A stretch of DNA of 34,594 bases from Chiua virens. Its lineage: Eukaryota > Basidiomycota > Agaricomycetes > Boletales > Boletaceae. The position numbers were made by a program, and so were the translations under genes. Positions 1-9,908 of this stretch are shown here, in pieces. The notes below the pieces were generated by a model, which saw only the letters and a list, made by a program, of their open reading frames with translations, was not told the DNA's origin and searched no databases. The stretch is from positions 1 through 34,594 of the forward strand of contig JAHNUO010000098.1 in NCBI GenBank assembly GCA_019787685.1. Direction: 5' to 3'. Positions within the stretch are counted from its first letter, which is position 1, and each line of letters begins with the position of its first letter.

Positions 1-1025
1 TCTGGTAGACACAGAAACCCCGCAACCGCATCCTCCCTCAGAAAACACTCAACATCAACACGTACAAGTTCCACTTGCTGGGCGACTATGGCTTGATGAT
101 TGAGAGATTCGGCCCCACCGATCTGTATACGACTCAAGTAGTGAGTATTTCTTCATCTCCATACCGAGCTGATGACGAGTCAGATCCAGGGAGAGCGATC
201 TCACAAAATGATCAAACACATTTATGGGAACTCAAACAAGAAGGCTATTGAGGAGCATTTTGGGAAACAGGAAAGGCGCCAGACAATTCTCCGTCGACAG
301 CGTGAGATAACCGATGCAATGGACGAAGACGAAGTACCAGACGCGGTGCCGCTAATGCACCACTACATGACCAATAGAGCGCAAAGAGATAATGTATTCA
401 ATCTCGCGCAACTCCTCCACGAAAACGGGGGAGACCCCGCCATAAAGGTGAGCCCCGTCATGACCGTGGCTCCAACAATCTCATAGGAGGATACAGAACT
501 TCATGCCACTTCTCAAGGATCACCTCCTGTCTAGGTTACTGGGTCTTGAATTCGATGGAGACGAGCGAGAATTCACGTCAGAGCAGCACAACGCAATCCG
601 ACTGGTAAACACGGACCGAGTTGTCAGTTCCAAGCTACTGCGCATCAACTACACGACCTACGATGTTCGTCGAGACCATGACACGATCCGAGTGAAGTCG
701 TTGCAGGCTGTGATGACGACGTCCAGAGATGACGCACACCCTTACTGGTACGCTCAAGTCCTCATGGCGTTCCATCTCATGGTGTCGTTCCATCACGAAG
801 GGGCGATTCGTTGGGAGAATATGGAAGTACTTTGGGTCCGTTGGCTTGGCATCGATCCCGAACATAAGTGGGGATTTAAGGAAGCCCGTCTACCGAAGGT
901 CGGCTTTGTTCCTGATCGACCAGATAGTCTCCCCTTCGGCTTCTTGGATCCGTCGTTGATCCTTCGCAGATGTCATTTGATCCCAACATTTTCCGAGGGT
1001 AGGACCAATGAACTGCTGGCGCCGG

Positions 1026-1030
1026 GTTGC
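1026..1030. repeat. Target-site duplication of the solo LTR (left copy)
   Basis: GTTGC immediately precedes the LTR start TGTTACA and is repeated exactly at 1670-1674 after the LTR end TTACA. Confidence 0.85.
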
Positions 1031-1669
1031 TGTTACAATCACGATTTCACTTCATTCTTTCACCTTCCTACTCAACGCTCTCTATCCACTATACAAGATA
1101 CACAATATCTATTACGGCATATATTGCCTCATGCCAAGGCTATACAAAGGATCATATCCTATTGGCCAATCCTTTATGACTCACTATGATTCATTATTAG
1201 ACACGTGTTATCACACGATGTCATAACCCATGCACAACACACTGTATTCACACGTTATCTCTTATCTATGATTCCATATGACTCATATCTATTATTAAAG
1301 CACTGCTTATCTTATAACATGCTTATACCGCATTGTTACAGCATTGTTCCCTCATGTCTTTATCTATGACTCACATACATGCAGATACCTCATGTTATCA
1401 CACCTTATCTACCAATCAGGACACTCATACTTATCTATGTATTCATACTCCGATTGTAGCTCCGATTGTACTTTTAGTATATAAAGACTTGAATACCACC
1501 AGGGAACTCTAACAAAGTTCACCTCTGGTTTTCCTCCATTGTCTCTCATAGACGGATCTCCTCTGTAGTTCTCGCCTCACTCGTTAGACTCACTTGCATT
1601 CAACCTTACACTGACCACTACAACCACTCACAAGTAACTCATAGTCTACGTTTGTTCTAGGTTGTTACA
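1031..1669 (+). mobile_element. Solo LTR of a retrotransposon with 5 bp target-site duplication
   Basis: A 639 bp AT-rich block interrupts the transposase relic. It begins TGTTACAATC and ends GGTTGTTACA, so it has the TG...CA ends of an LTR and imperfect terminal inversion (TGTTACA against TGTAACA). It is flanked by the identical 5-mer GTTGC at 1026-1030 and 1670-1674. Removing the block and one GTTGC rejoins the transposase reading. Inside are a TATA box at 1478-1486 and a following C/T-rich stretch, as expected of a U3-R-U5 layout. No second LTR or internal gag/pol lies next to it, so it is a solo LTR left by LTR-LTR recombination. The TG...CA ends and 5 bp duplication fit Ty3 or Ty1/copia elements, and the superfamily cannot be told from the LTR alone. 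Confidence 0.88.
1255..1486 (+). promoter_or_regulatory. LTR U3 promoter: six TTATCT motifs and a TATA box
   Basis: TTATCT (AGATAA on the other strand) occurs at 1255, 1262, 1307, 1360, 1405 and 1431, followed by TATATAAAG at 1478-1486. AGATAA is the core bound by GATA-type zinc-finger factors, which in fungi control nitrogen, iron and light responses. Several copies share a longer context resembling CTTATCTATG. Activity is inferred only from motif content and position upstream of the TATA box. Confidence 0.5.
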
Positions 1670-1674
1670 GTTGC
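1670..1674. repeat. Target-site duplication of the solo LTR (right copy)
   Basis: GTTGC matches 1026-1030 and resumes the interrupted transposase sequence. Confidence 0.85.
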
Positions 1675-2557
1675 TCACTAGCAAGACACAAGGAGAAATG
1701 GACGACTGGGCAGCGTTCTACGTTAATATGTAAGTCTTATTATTCTACACTAATTTACATTCTAATGACGAAAGCAGCTTTGCCGACCGTGACATGTTTG
1801 CCAGATTTGCGGGGATAGGGGTCGGGCACCTCACCCTCACGCAAAATCGGGCCCGAGAAGGTTTGTTCGAGGAAACTAATGACGTGTTTGATGATGAACT
1901 TGAAGATGTGGAGATGCTGGAGGCCGATATGGAGTCTGAGGCAGAAGCGGCGACAGGCGACGATCACAATGGATTGGATGATGAAGTCGATGACGAAGAA
2001 GTCGATGAGGACGAGGGTAATGGCGAGGGAGGGAGGAGAAGACTCGGAGGACGAGGACGGCAGGTTTGAGAATTATGACAGCGAGGAAGACTCGGACTAT
2101 CCTGATTTCTAGATTACTATGCTATGGCAACTCGGACCAACCAGCTAATATGATAATGATGCGAAGCGCACACGGCGGACGACATACATGACAAAATCGT
2201 CCTACAGATTACAGACGAGGTACTGGCTACAATACCGATCAAAGCAGGCTAGGTAGTTGCGGCTCCCCCAACAATGTCAGTTAGATAGCACTATGCAGAC
2301 TAATGCAGTCATGCCACGGATGACGTAGTTTCTGAATGTATACCAGAGTGGGACAACAGATATTTCAACGGCACTCATTACTGCGTAGGATACGATGCCG
2401 CCAGCGCTCCTGTCTGTGAACAAACGACATCAGTCTTACAAACTGCACGGAAAACCATAATAGTGTTACATTGTTCCGTAAACCAGATAGCTAATGATGT
2501 ATTAATTTTTCTAACTGCCCAGACATCTCCCGTCTATAAAGGGTATGGAATACCTAG

Positions 2558-2603
2558 TAAGGGACTTATCGTCCCTTAGGAATGTATATCGGGCTGATAC
2601 ATT
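2558..2603. repeat. Two adjacent hairpins
   Basis: TAAGGGAC at 2558-2565 pairs with GTCCCTTA at 2571-2578 across a 5 base loop. AATGTAT at 2581-2587 pairs with ATACATT at 2597-2603 across a 9 base loop. They follow the TATA-like TCTATAAAGGG near 2533, so this may be the leader of a degraded retroelement LTR, but no matching ends were found. Confidence 0.4.
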
Positions 2604-3230
2604 CGTTGACCCTAATACCGGGGACTTTAGATTCTCCTGATGTGGATGTGGCACAGCTAACGACTCGAAAGGGTATGTGTCGATGGTGGACAGGTCGACT
2701 AAGCGACGCGAACTTGCTTGTATAAGATATTCATGTCCATCGGCGTCTTCGGCGAGTCACATGCCCCCAATGTATTGCAGTATTTCAGATAGAAGCATGG
2801 CTTGTGCACGGTCCAAGTTCATTTCACGACGAGGCTGTGAGGTGATCTCTTGGCGCTCTGGATTCAGGCGCTTCCGCCTGACCAAAGGTTAACGTTCACC
2901 TGCGAGGCTATCGTGTGCGAATGAGTTATCTGAGCACGCCGTTTTACGTCTCATCCCCACTTATCCATATGGGTCATATGAGCGCGGGGATGAAGCACAA
3001 GGTGGTTCGCTCCGGTGCCTCGCGGCCATCTCCGAAAAATAAAATCAACAAGTCGACTCACATGATCGTCGGATAGTGCTCGTGGCCATTCTTTTCGCTA
3101 CAGAGTAGTGTGAGTTTCAAAGGACGAGCGAACGTCGCGGTCGACGTTGACTAGATCTGGGCAAGCGAAGATGACATATGAGGTGTGAACATGCGTAGAT
3201 GTGGATCATGCGTCCTGCCGTACGACAAAT

Positions 3231-3332
3231 ATGGAGGGCGTAGATGAATCCATGACAGGAGCGGAGCTTCAGGTTGGGCGAATAATGGAGGGCAGATGAA
3301 TCCATGACAGGAGCGGAGCTTCAGGTTGGGCG
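3231..3332. repeat. Tandem duplication of about 50 bp, two copies
   Basis: ATGGAGGGC at 3231 and 3285 each lead into the same 39 bases (3242-3280 and 3294-3332, starting AGATGAATCCATGACAGGAG). The copies differ by a 2 base indel after GGGC, and the period is 52-54. It looks like a recent local duplication in noncoding DNA. Confidence 0.8.
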
Positions 3333-4950
3333 CCCGTGGAGATGTTGACTTGCGAGCCTCCACCGCAGCCGAGTTTCACATTAACCATTGTCGTTGCTCA
3401 CTTCCTGAACGATGCAACGTGGAACGGGGATCTGTATGAACCAATTCAATGGATCTTTCAAGTTGCGTGACAGGGGATGAAGCGAGAGGTAAAGTCTCGA
3501 ATATGTCTGGGCTGGAGGCAAAATGACGTTCGGGACTTTACATAAATGGAGCTCAGACTCTGGAACATTGCTTGGAAATCTGTTCCGTCGGAAAAGGACA
3601 CGTATCTATGATTCTGTGAATCTGTAGAAACAAGAAATGAGAAGGGGGTCAGGTTCGAATTTATCGGACCTGCATTGATACGTATCCGTTCCGTGTCCGG
3701 TCTGCACCATGGATGATAGAGGGCAATCATCCCTCATTTATAATGGTTTTTTCCGGGAAGGAAACTATCAAGATAATTGTTTTTGTATCTTCAGAGTTCA
3801 CTTACTAAGAAATATACACGTGTCGATCCTCGGCTCCACGCATCCAGCACTTGAATCACGTCCGATCCGAGCGCGATCATTGAATTGTTCTTGGTTTTCT
3901 TTTCTTTGGATAAATTACTATGACTGATAGTGAGGGTTTATCTTGCCCTTTTTTTGCGCTTACCAATAACACCTGATTACATGCAAAAAGTACTTGGAAA
4001 ACGGAGATCGCGATCAACAACAAGGTACTGATCTGACGCTGATTTGTACGTACTCATAGCATAGACCATTTGAAATTCATGTATTCTCATCCGCACGATC
4101 GCCTCCTTTTTGTTTGTCGTCCTGCAGCAGGCCCAAGGACGCGACCCTAGGGAGGACTCTGCGCGGGGTTTCAGGGTAGTCCGCGACGTTTGAACGACCT
4201 ACGTGAGATCCCCGCGCACGGAGGGTAACGTGAAGGGGTAAGTATGTAAGTACTGCACGCATGACGCGGCCTGTTTCAAACCTTTTTTTTTTTGGATTTC
4301 AGCCACGTTTCGATTGCGTCTCTGAATCTTCGTAATCGCGGCAAGAAACAGGCTCTGATCGCCCGCGACTTCGGGTCCCTCCAGGGCCCTCCACCCCGTG
4401 GTCGTCTTGGTCAGGTCTAGTTTCGTGGCGTCTGGTGTGTGCTATCTGGAAACGCTGCAGGTACCCGGTCTAAGCTGGCTTGTTCTTACATTGTGGAGAT
4501 TGCCACCGTGCGCACATGAATGTCGTACCCAGGGTGAGTACATCGCGATCGTTGGTGTCACCATGACGGGGTTTCAAATCAACCTCCGTGATACTAATCT
4601 CCGACCGAAAATAAGTCTGATTTGGTCATCGGCCCTCTCCAATTCAATATCCGAGCATCGCTGACAGTAACGTGAGGGATGACAACTCTGAGCCGACTCG
4701 GAACTGCAAGTCGCGTTCCTGCGATGCGTTTTACTTAATGATGGTGGTGGAACCGATGCTTGAGGCGCTAACGGCCGAACAACATTTAATTTCCTTTGTG
4801 CATTCCATTGGCAGAGGTCCGATTCATGACTTGTGGAGCGAATAACGTTACCCGTACCGTTGTTGCGGATATGACAATGATCGTCGCCTGGCCCCAATGG
4901 ATAGTGCGTACAGGAGCTAAGCTAACTTGGCATAATTGACCTGAAACTCC

Positions 4951-5304
4951 GATCTAAGATGCACCTTTTGTGGTCGTCCGCGGATCCAAAACGAGTCAGG
5001 TAAATATATCAGACACTTTGTGGTGGATCTCAAGCATGTACGGAAAAATGCGTTATAAACACTTGAAGGAAATCTAACCCCCCAGAATGTGCACTCGTTA
5101 TCACGCCAGCCTGAGAAAGCGCGCCGAAGTGACGGGACATCGAAGGTACTTGGATGCGTGTTCCGAGACAGGTTTATTACTCCCGCGGCGTGTCTGGAGT
5201 TCGCAAAGAAGTTTGACTCTGGCTCGTCGTACGATGCGAGACTTGCGGCCACCGATGAACTTGAGTTCGAGGATATTCTTGCGTCATACCGGGAGGGGAG
5301 ATAA
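4951..5304 (+). pseudogene. Possible decayed coding fragment with a Cys/His motif
   Basis: I do not recognise a family. From 4951 the plus strand reads a charged segment with CxxCGRPR, followed by spaced histidines (IRH, LKH), up to a stop at 5056. A plausible splice acceptor at 5080-5085 (ccccag) opens a second in-frame segment, 5086-5304, ending in an acidic amphipathic run (about DELEFEDILASYREGR). Spacing of the Cys and His residues does not fit a classical C2H2 finger. No start codon or donor is clear, so this is either a relic or an incorrectly split exon pair. Confidence 0.22.
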
Positions 5305-6926
5305 GGTCGTAATCCGCTGAGATTCTCTCTATCGCAAATGGCACGTGGATTTCCTTGGGTAAGAATGGCACGGTCAAGCAGATGAGGCCACGGGGAGGCC
5401 ATCGACCCAATCTACGGCGAGGCGAAGATACGTGAGCGTGGCTTTCCGTCTTATGGCAACAGGAACTCGATCGCGTACGGGTCTGTGGAGGAAAGGGGGT
5501 GGAAAAAAATGAGATTCGATGTACCTGTCGCTAGCGTCTGGCAAGTTGCGAGGACACGCTAAATGAGGGATTTTGTGTGTTAGACTTACTTTTTGAGTCA
5601 GGGATCGTGGGGCTCTCATCGACTGCCGGGACGACTTGGTGATCTCAAGGAGATCTACCTGGATGTCCGCGGAAGATTCACGCCTGCGACGCGTACCACA
5701 TGGATGTCTTGCGATGTGGACGGAGTCGGAGCGGTCGGGATGATCAGCGAGGACTTGATCTGGGCGGTGGGACGTGTATCAAACTCCGCTGTTTTATTTC
5801 TATGGCGTGATTTAGTAGACAGAGGAAGGATTGATAAGAGTGGATGTGCTGGATCGTGTAGGCTGTCTGATACGATTGGGAGCGGAGTGGAGCATGTGGA
5901 GGTGGGGCATAATCGAAGAAGATCTGAAAGGGGGAGTGCGAAAAGCGAATCTGAGGGAGCACATGGGAGACGTACCGGGGACGAGTGACAAGGTAGCGTA
6001 AGCCGGGAGACCGGGAAAAAGACGTCGGCCGAATGAAATGCGCGTTGCGACCGGTTCGGCGGATCAGAATGGATACGGAATGGATGATGGGAGTGGAATG
6101 CCCTATGCCGCACTGAGAGGTTGAGAGTGGCGAGTTGAAAGAAGGAGAGAGTGGATAAGTCTGAGTAGGACCGAAGATCCGGAACAGGGAGATGAGGCCG
6201 ACGCATGGTAAGATCTGGGAGAGAAGACATGATGGAAAGTGCAACTATTGTAGTTTAATGTCCGACAAACTATCCAGACTCTCTGCAGGATGCGAGGGAG
6301 TGACACGTGAATACGAGGATTATCGCAGTGATATATGCTGAACCAAGAAAGAAGGCGGAGAGGAACAAGGAGACAACATGTGAGTCTGGCCAAAGATAGA
6401 ACAGCTAATAAAAATACATACGAGGGGGTTGCGCGGACCGATCGGGGGCATGCTCGCAAATGCTCGTGCAAGTGCACTGAGGCGGGCTCATGCATGCAGC
6501 AAGGGCTGTAGACGGGTCTGACGGGCTCGAGCTAGGGCTAGACTCGACGACATCAGGATGTGCATCACGCAAGGCTGCTGCACACCTCCGCAGATGTCTG
6601 TCTAGCTGGGCCAGTCGATGAGGTGGACAGTGTTCGGATGAGTGTCCATAAAAGGCAATATTCCGGTCGATGGCGAATCCTTTCAAGAAGCATACCAAAA
6701 AAGGGAAACACGATGCTGTCGGGGTGGTTGTCGAGGAAATAGATGTTTATTATATCGAAAAATAAAAAATGTGACGGTAAGGGCTAAGATTGGGTTCTCT
6801 TAGATCTCTGTACTATGCCCTTGAAATGGCTGCATCTCTGATCCTCGAATGCCATCTTTAAAAGTCCTTCGCTTCCTCTCCCCCGTCCCCGTCCATCCCC
6901 CCTCCTCCCTTCCCATCTCTCTGATC
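5305..6926. other. Gene-free stretch with purine-rich plus strand
   Basis: From about 5590 to 6400 the plus strand is rich in G and A and the minus strand in C and T. This opens long minus-strand ORFs rich in Ser, Pro, Leu, Arg and His without motifs. I read this as composition, not coding. The last 80 bases before 6927 are pyrimidine-rich and probably form the leader of the next gene. Confidence 0.45.
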
Positions 6927-8084
6927 ATGTCTCTGGATCACTTCCCAATCTTTGCCGAGCGTCGTTTCCAACCCAGCGAGAGGCCTTCCTACTCCTCCCA
7001 TGATCACCTCATTTCTTCCCCTTCGTCGTGGTCTTATTCCAACAGAACATCCCCAGACGACAACGCCTCCTTTCACCAGCAGATTCCTTCCTGGAACACC
7101 TCCCACTACTCCCCTTGGAACACCGCCACCTATTCCTCCCCGCCCCCGCCATCGCCCCCGCCGTACGTTGCCCTACCTTCAAGTTACCGTCACTCTCCTG
7201 CCTTTACGTACTTTCACCACTCCGATTTCCCTCCATCCTCATCCCGTCCCCTTGTCCCCAGCATTCACCCTTCTCACCCTTCCTCTTTATCCCCTGTTCC
7301 ATCCGCCTCCCGTCCTGCTCAAAATGGCTTGTCCTCTATGGCCCCAGATCCAAAATTTGATTCCCATCCATGGGGCGATGGGCTCTACACTATCGATGAT
7401 CCGGAACCGGCATCAAACTCCGAACACCCTGCAAGCAGTGTGGCCACGTCCCCTTCCGCACGCGCTTCTTCCATCGTTTCCTCTGCCAGCGTGGCCCCAG
7501 TAAAAGTCGAACCCGAGGACGCCGTTCCCTCCGACTGCTTCGTCATGGAATTCTCTGCCCCGACTCCCGCTGCCCAGGCCAGTAGCTCTCTCGCTCCCCC
7601 AACAGAGGTCCCTCTCCGCGCAACCCAGGCCAGCAAGGCCATGCGTAAGATGATGGGCGTATTCCGTCTCAATCCTTTCTCGATGCATGAAAGCGGAGGT
7701 CAGCCTACCACTACCTGGACAGGCGAGGAAGCTGGTCCATTGGAGGATGAACCACAGATGTTCGAATTCCAGCTCGACTTGCCAGGCTACGAACGCGCAG
7801 CCAGTGATCCCGTACACCCCCTCCCTTTCACCAATAAGCTCGACGGTGATTTCGACGATTCCGGCAGCTGGACCGAATGTAGCGAACCGCCCTTGCATTA
7901 CGCGACCCCCTCCCATGCGGGTTGGCTCGGAAATGATTCTCCGGCGTCTTATTCATTGCCTTCGCTACGGCCATACAGTCCCCATCCGTCCCTGCACTCC
8001 CCGTCCCCGTCTGCCGTATCACCTCGTAGAACCCCCTTGGAAAATGCTTCGTCAGACGTAAGCTCGTTTTCGATCCTCGGATAA
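6927..8084 (+). CDS. Ser/Pro-rich protein of unknown function, intronless
   Basis: An uninterrupted ORF encodes 385 residues. The ATG at 6927 is preferred to the in-frame one at 6849, because the 26 codons between are a Pro/Ser/Leu pyrimidine-rich run that looks like untranslated leader. Residues 1-200 are low complexity (Ser, Pro, Tyr, His). The part that looks constrained is about 229-255, with RATQASKAMRKMMGVFRLNP followed by FSMH, then an acidic segment around PLEDEPQMFEFQLDLPG. The C-terminus returns to Ser/Pro repeats. No signal peptide, membrane segment or catalytic motif is seen. I recall similar core motifs in hypothetical proteins of other mushroom fungi but know no function. The disordered ends around a short basic-then-acidic core would suit an interaction protein, which is only inference. 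Confidence 0.72.
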   Translation: MSLDHFPIFAERRFQPSERPSYSSHDHLISSPSSWSYSNRTSPDDNASFHQQIPSWNTSHYSPWNTATYSSPPPPSPPPYVALPSSYRHSPAFTYFHHSDFPPSSSRPLVPSIHPSHPSSLSPVPSASRPAQNGLSSMAPDPKFDSHPWGDGLYTIDDPEPASNSEHPASSVATSPSARASSIVSSASVAPVKVEPEDAVPSDCFVMEFSAPTPAAQASSSLAPPTEVPLRATQASKAMRKMMGVFRLNPFSMHESGGQPTTTWTGEEAGPLEDEPQMFEFQLDLPGYERAASDPVHPLPFTNKLDGDFDDSGSWTECSEPPLHYATPSHAGWLGNDSPASYSLPSLRPYSPHPSLHSPSPSAVSPRRTPLENASSDVSSFSILG

Positions 8085-9887
8085 CTTCTATTGATTATCA
8101 TCTTGTATAGTATGCTTCTCCATATACACTTCCCATGCCAAGTAGCTGCGCTACTTCCATCGACAACCTTCCCTCCATCTCAACGATGGCCCGTCGATGG
8201 TCAAGTACAACAAATCACCAGCATCCCTTCATGATATAGACTTGCACCACAACCCGTGAGCCTCGTCACTCGTATACTTGTCCGAAGCCTTTTCGCGAGA
8301 GCCGCACTGTGTATCAACTCACCACCTTTTTTTTCTCGTGCTATTCTAAAGCTCTCAGGGCACGTATCGAGGCACGTTTCTGCCTCGCAACCAATCGTCT
8401 TGACGTCTTATTCGGTTTTCTTGGGTACCCTTCATTTATGGACGACGACCGCTTGCTCGACGGGTTGGAACGCATGTAGAATACAGCAGATCATACATCA
8501 TACATACATTACATACTGCATCATGTCACATCTTGCATACCATCACGCACTGCTCTCAGGCTACCGTCTCAGGCTGCTTGTCGCCCGGTCGCTCGTCGCC
8601 GCATGCCGAGTTCGCGAAATGCCCTAAGCCTGGGCCCAGACCTCATTTCGCATCGCATCGGACGTGTGTTTTCCTAAGGCATTCAGTATAATTATGTCAG
8701 CATTGTTACGTCAACAACATCAGTTGCCCCGTAAGTACCACACTTGAACTTGACCCACATTACACGACTACTTCGCCGCCGATATGAGTCCGCCGTGCAT
8801 TACATGTCATGTCCAATCCGTACTGGACGCGGAACAAAGAACGGGGTATTATCATCGCGATGATTCACTTCGCAGCAGGATGATGATGCTCCAGCCGCCG
8901 TTGCCAAGATTAAAGGGGTTCGAGTGCGGATGAAAACGCGCGTTTCTTCTCCTAGGAGTCTAGGACGTGCGCGGTGGATTCCGGGTATATTGTTATTTAT
9001 TATTATGGCATTCTTAACGTTCTGATCTTGGTCACCTTCCATCACGACGCGCGCGTCGGCGTGTGGTCGTGTGGATATGAGAGGGTAGGAGATGAAGGTG
9101 GGTGACGGTGACGGTGATCGATGACGCTGTCGTCAGGTTCGTTCTTGTTTTCGTTCCTCATTTTTCGCCCTTGTTCTCTGTCCTTGTCCTCGGTTCCACC
9201 CTTCTCGGTTCTTTGATCATGATGGTCACATGGAAGCTAGAAGTGTCATATCCTGTGTCTCCCCTGGTTTTATAAAGGTACGCCGTTGATAGGGCCATCG
9301 AAGTTCGGTTCGAGACTCAAGGGGGCTATGGCGTTCGCGAGGATTCCCCCGAGGTCGGTTGCTCCTCCTTGTTTTGGGCCGTGGTAGATAAGCAACGACG
9401 GGACGACAGACAACGACCCAGAGACGCACGATGGCGGTCCAACTACCGCCGAGTCCGCTTTTAGACCCTACTAGTTACCTTCGTTCGAGAGGTGCACGCT
9501 GGCATACCGTCCTCGGAGAACGTTTGTGTATTTGAATAATGTATCTCCGATAGGAAACACCCTTGATGTACCCCCCATTTTCTTATCAGGGATGGCGTAC
9601 ACCGCCGGCCGATTCACTGCGGGCGGTACGTTGGCTCATTGTTTTCGTTGGCGCAATTTTGACGCGTCGGGACATCCTTTTAGGTCCCATCGTTTGGCCG
9701 GGTGGAGTGATGATGACAGCCATGGGGTCTTTGGATTACGGGGACTACTTTGCTCTGTAGAGACGGATCGGGTAGGTGGACAGCGCGCGCCAGATGACTC
9801 GGTGCCATGCGGCAAGCTTCGCATACTCTCCTTCACGGAGGCTATTCCGATCCGCCAGCATGGCATATTATTTACACCATACTGACG

Positions 9888-9908
9888 TTTCTTTCTTTCT
9901 TTCTTTTT
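9888..9908. repeat. TTTC microsatellite
   Basis: About five consecutive TTTC units, the last extended to TTTTT. Confidence 0.8.

Larger units (their letters stand above)
1..2112 (+). pseudogene. Plavaka/KDZ-type transposase, 3' part, broken
   Basis: This is the C-terminal part of a protein typical of Plavaka-type DNA transposons of mushroom genomes. The segments appear in family order: NTYKFHLLGDYGLMIERFG and TTQ (about 58-140), an intron at 141-189, GERSHKMIKHIYG (190 on), KDHLLSRLLGLEFDGDE (about 512-560), the VNYTTYDVRRDHD-like motif (about 640-680), WVRWLGIDPEHK and FGFLDPSLI, then DDWAAFYVN (1700 on), an intron at 1730-1777, FADRDMFARF, and a long acidic tail ending at 2112. The copy is dead. 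Phase does not close across the putative 39 bp intron at 448-486. A solo LTR splits the gene after the LLAPG motif. The frame slips near 1695 and again near 2035 inside the acidic tail. The 5' part lies outside the window. The family call rests on remembered motif order, not on a search. Confidence 0.8.
2113..4950. other. Gene-free stretch after the transposase relic
   Basis: No convincing gene is seen. The stretch holds a TATA-like TCTATAAAGGG near 2533 followed by two hairpins, a roughly 50 bp tandem duplication at 3231-3332, and short ORFs without family motifs. The minus strand at 2677-2892 reads as an open, charged segment broken by a stop (about 50 residues, motif MNLDRAQAMLLSEILQYIGG), possibly a decayed exon. 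It is probably old transposon or gene debris. Confidence 0.4.

Noticed and set aside
5655..6244. Overlapping minus-strand ORFs of 191 and 166 residues
   Set aside because: Composition is Ser/Pro/Leu/His/Arg from a C/T-rich strand. There are no motifs, and two frames are open together, which points to base composition.
7413..7916. Minus-strand 167-residue ORF inside the Ser/Pro-rich gene
   Set aside because: It is a shadow of the plus-strand gene, with no independent motif.
8256..8627. Plus-strand 123-residue ORF after the Ser/Pro-rich gene
   Set aside because: No motif, no splice context, and it lies in the likely 3' flank.
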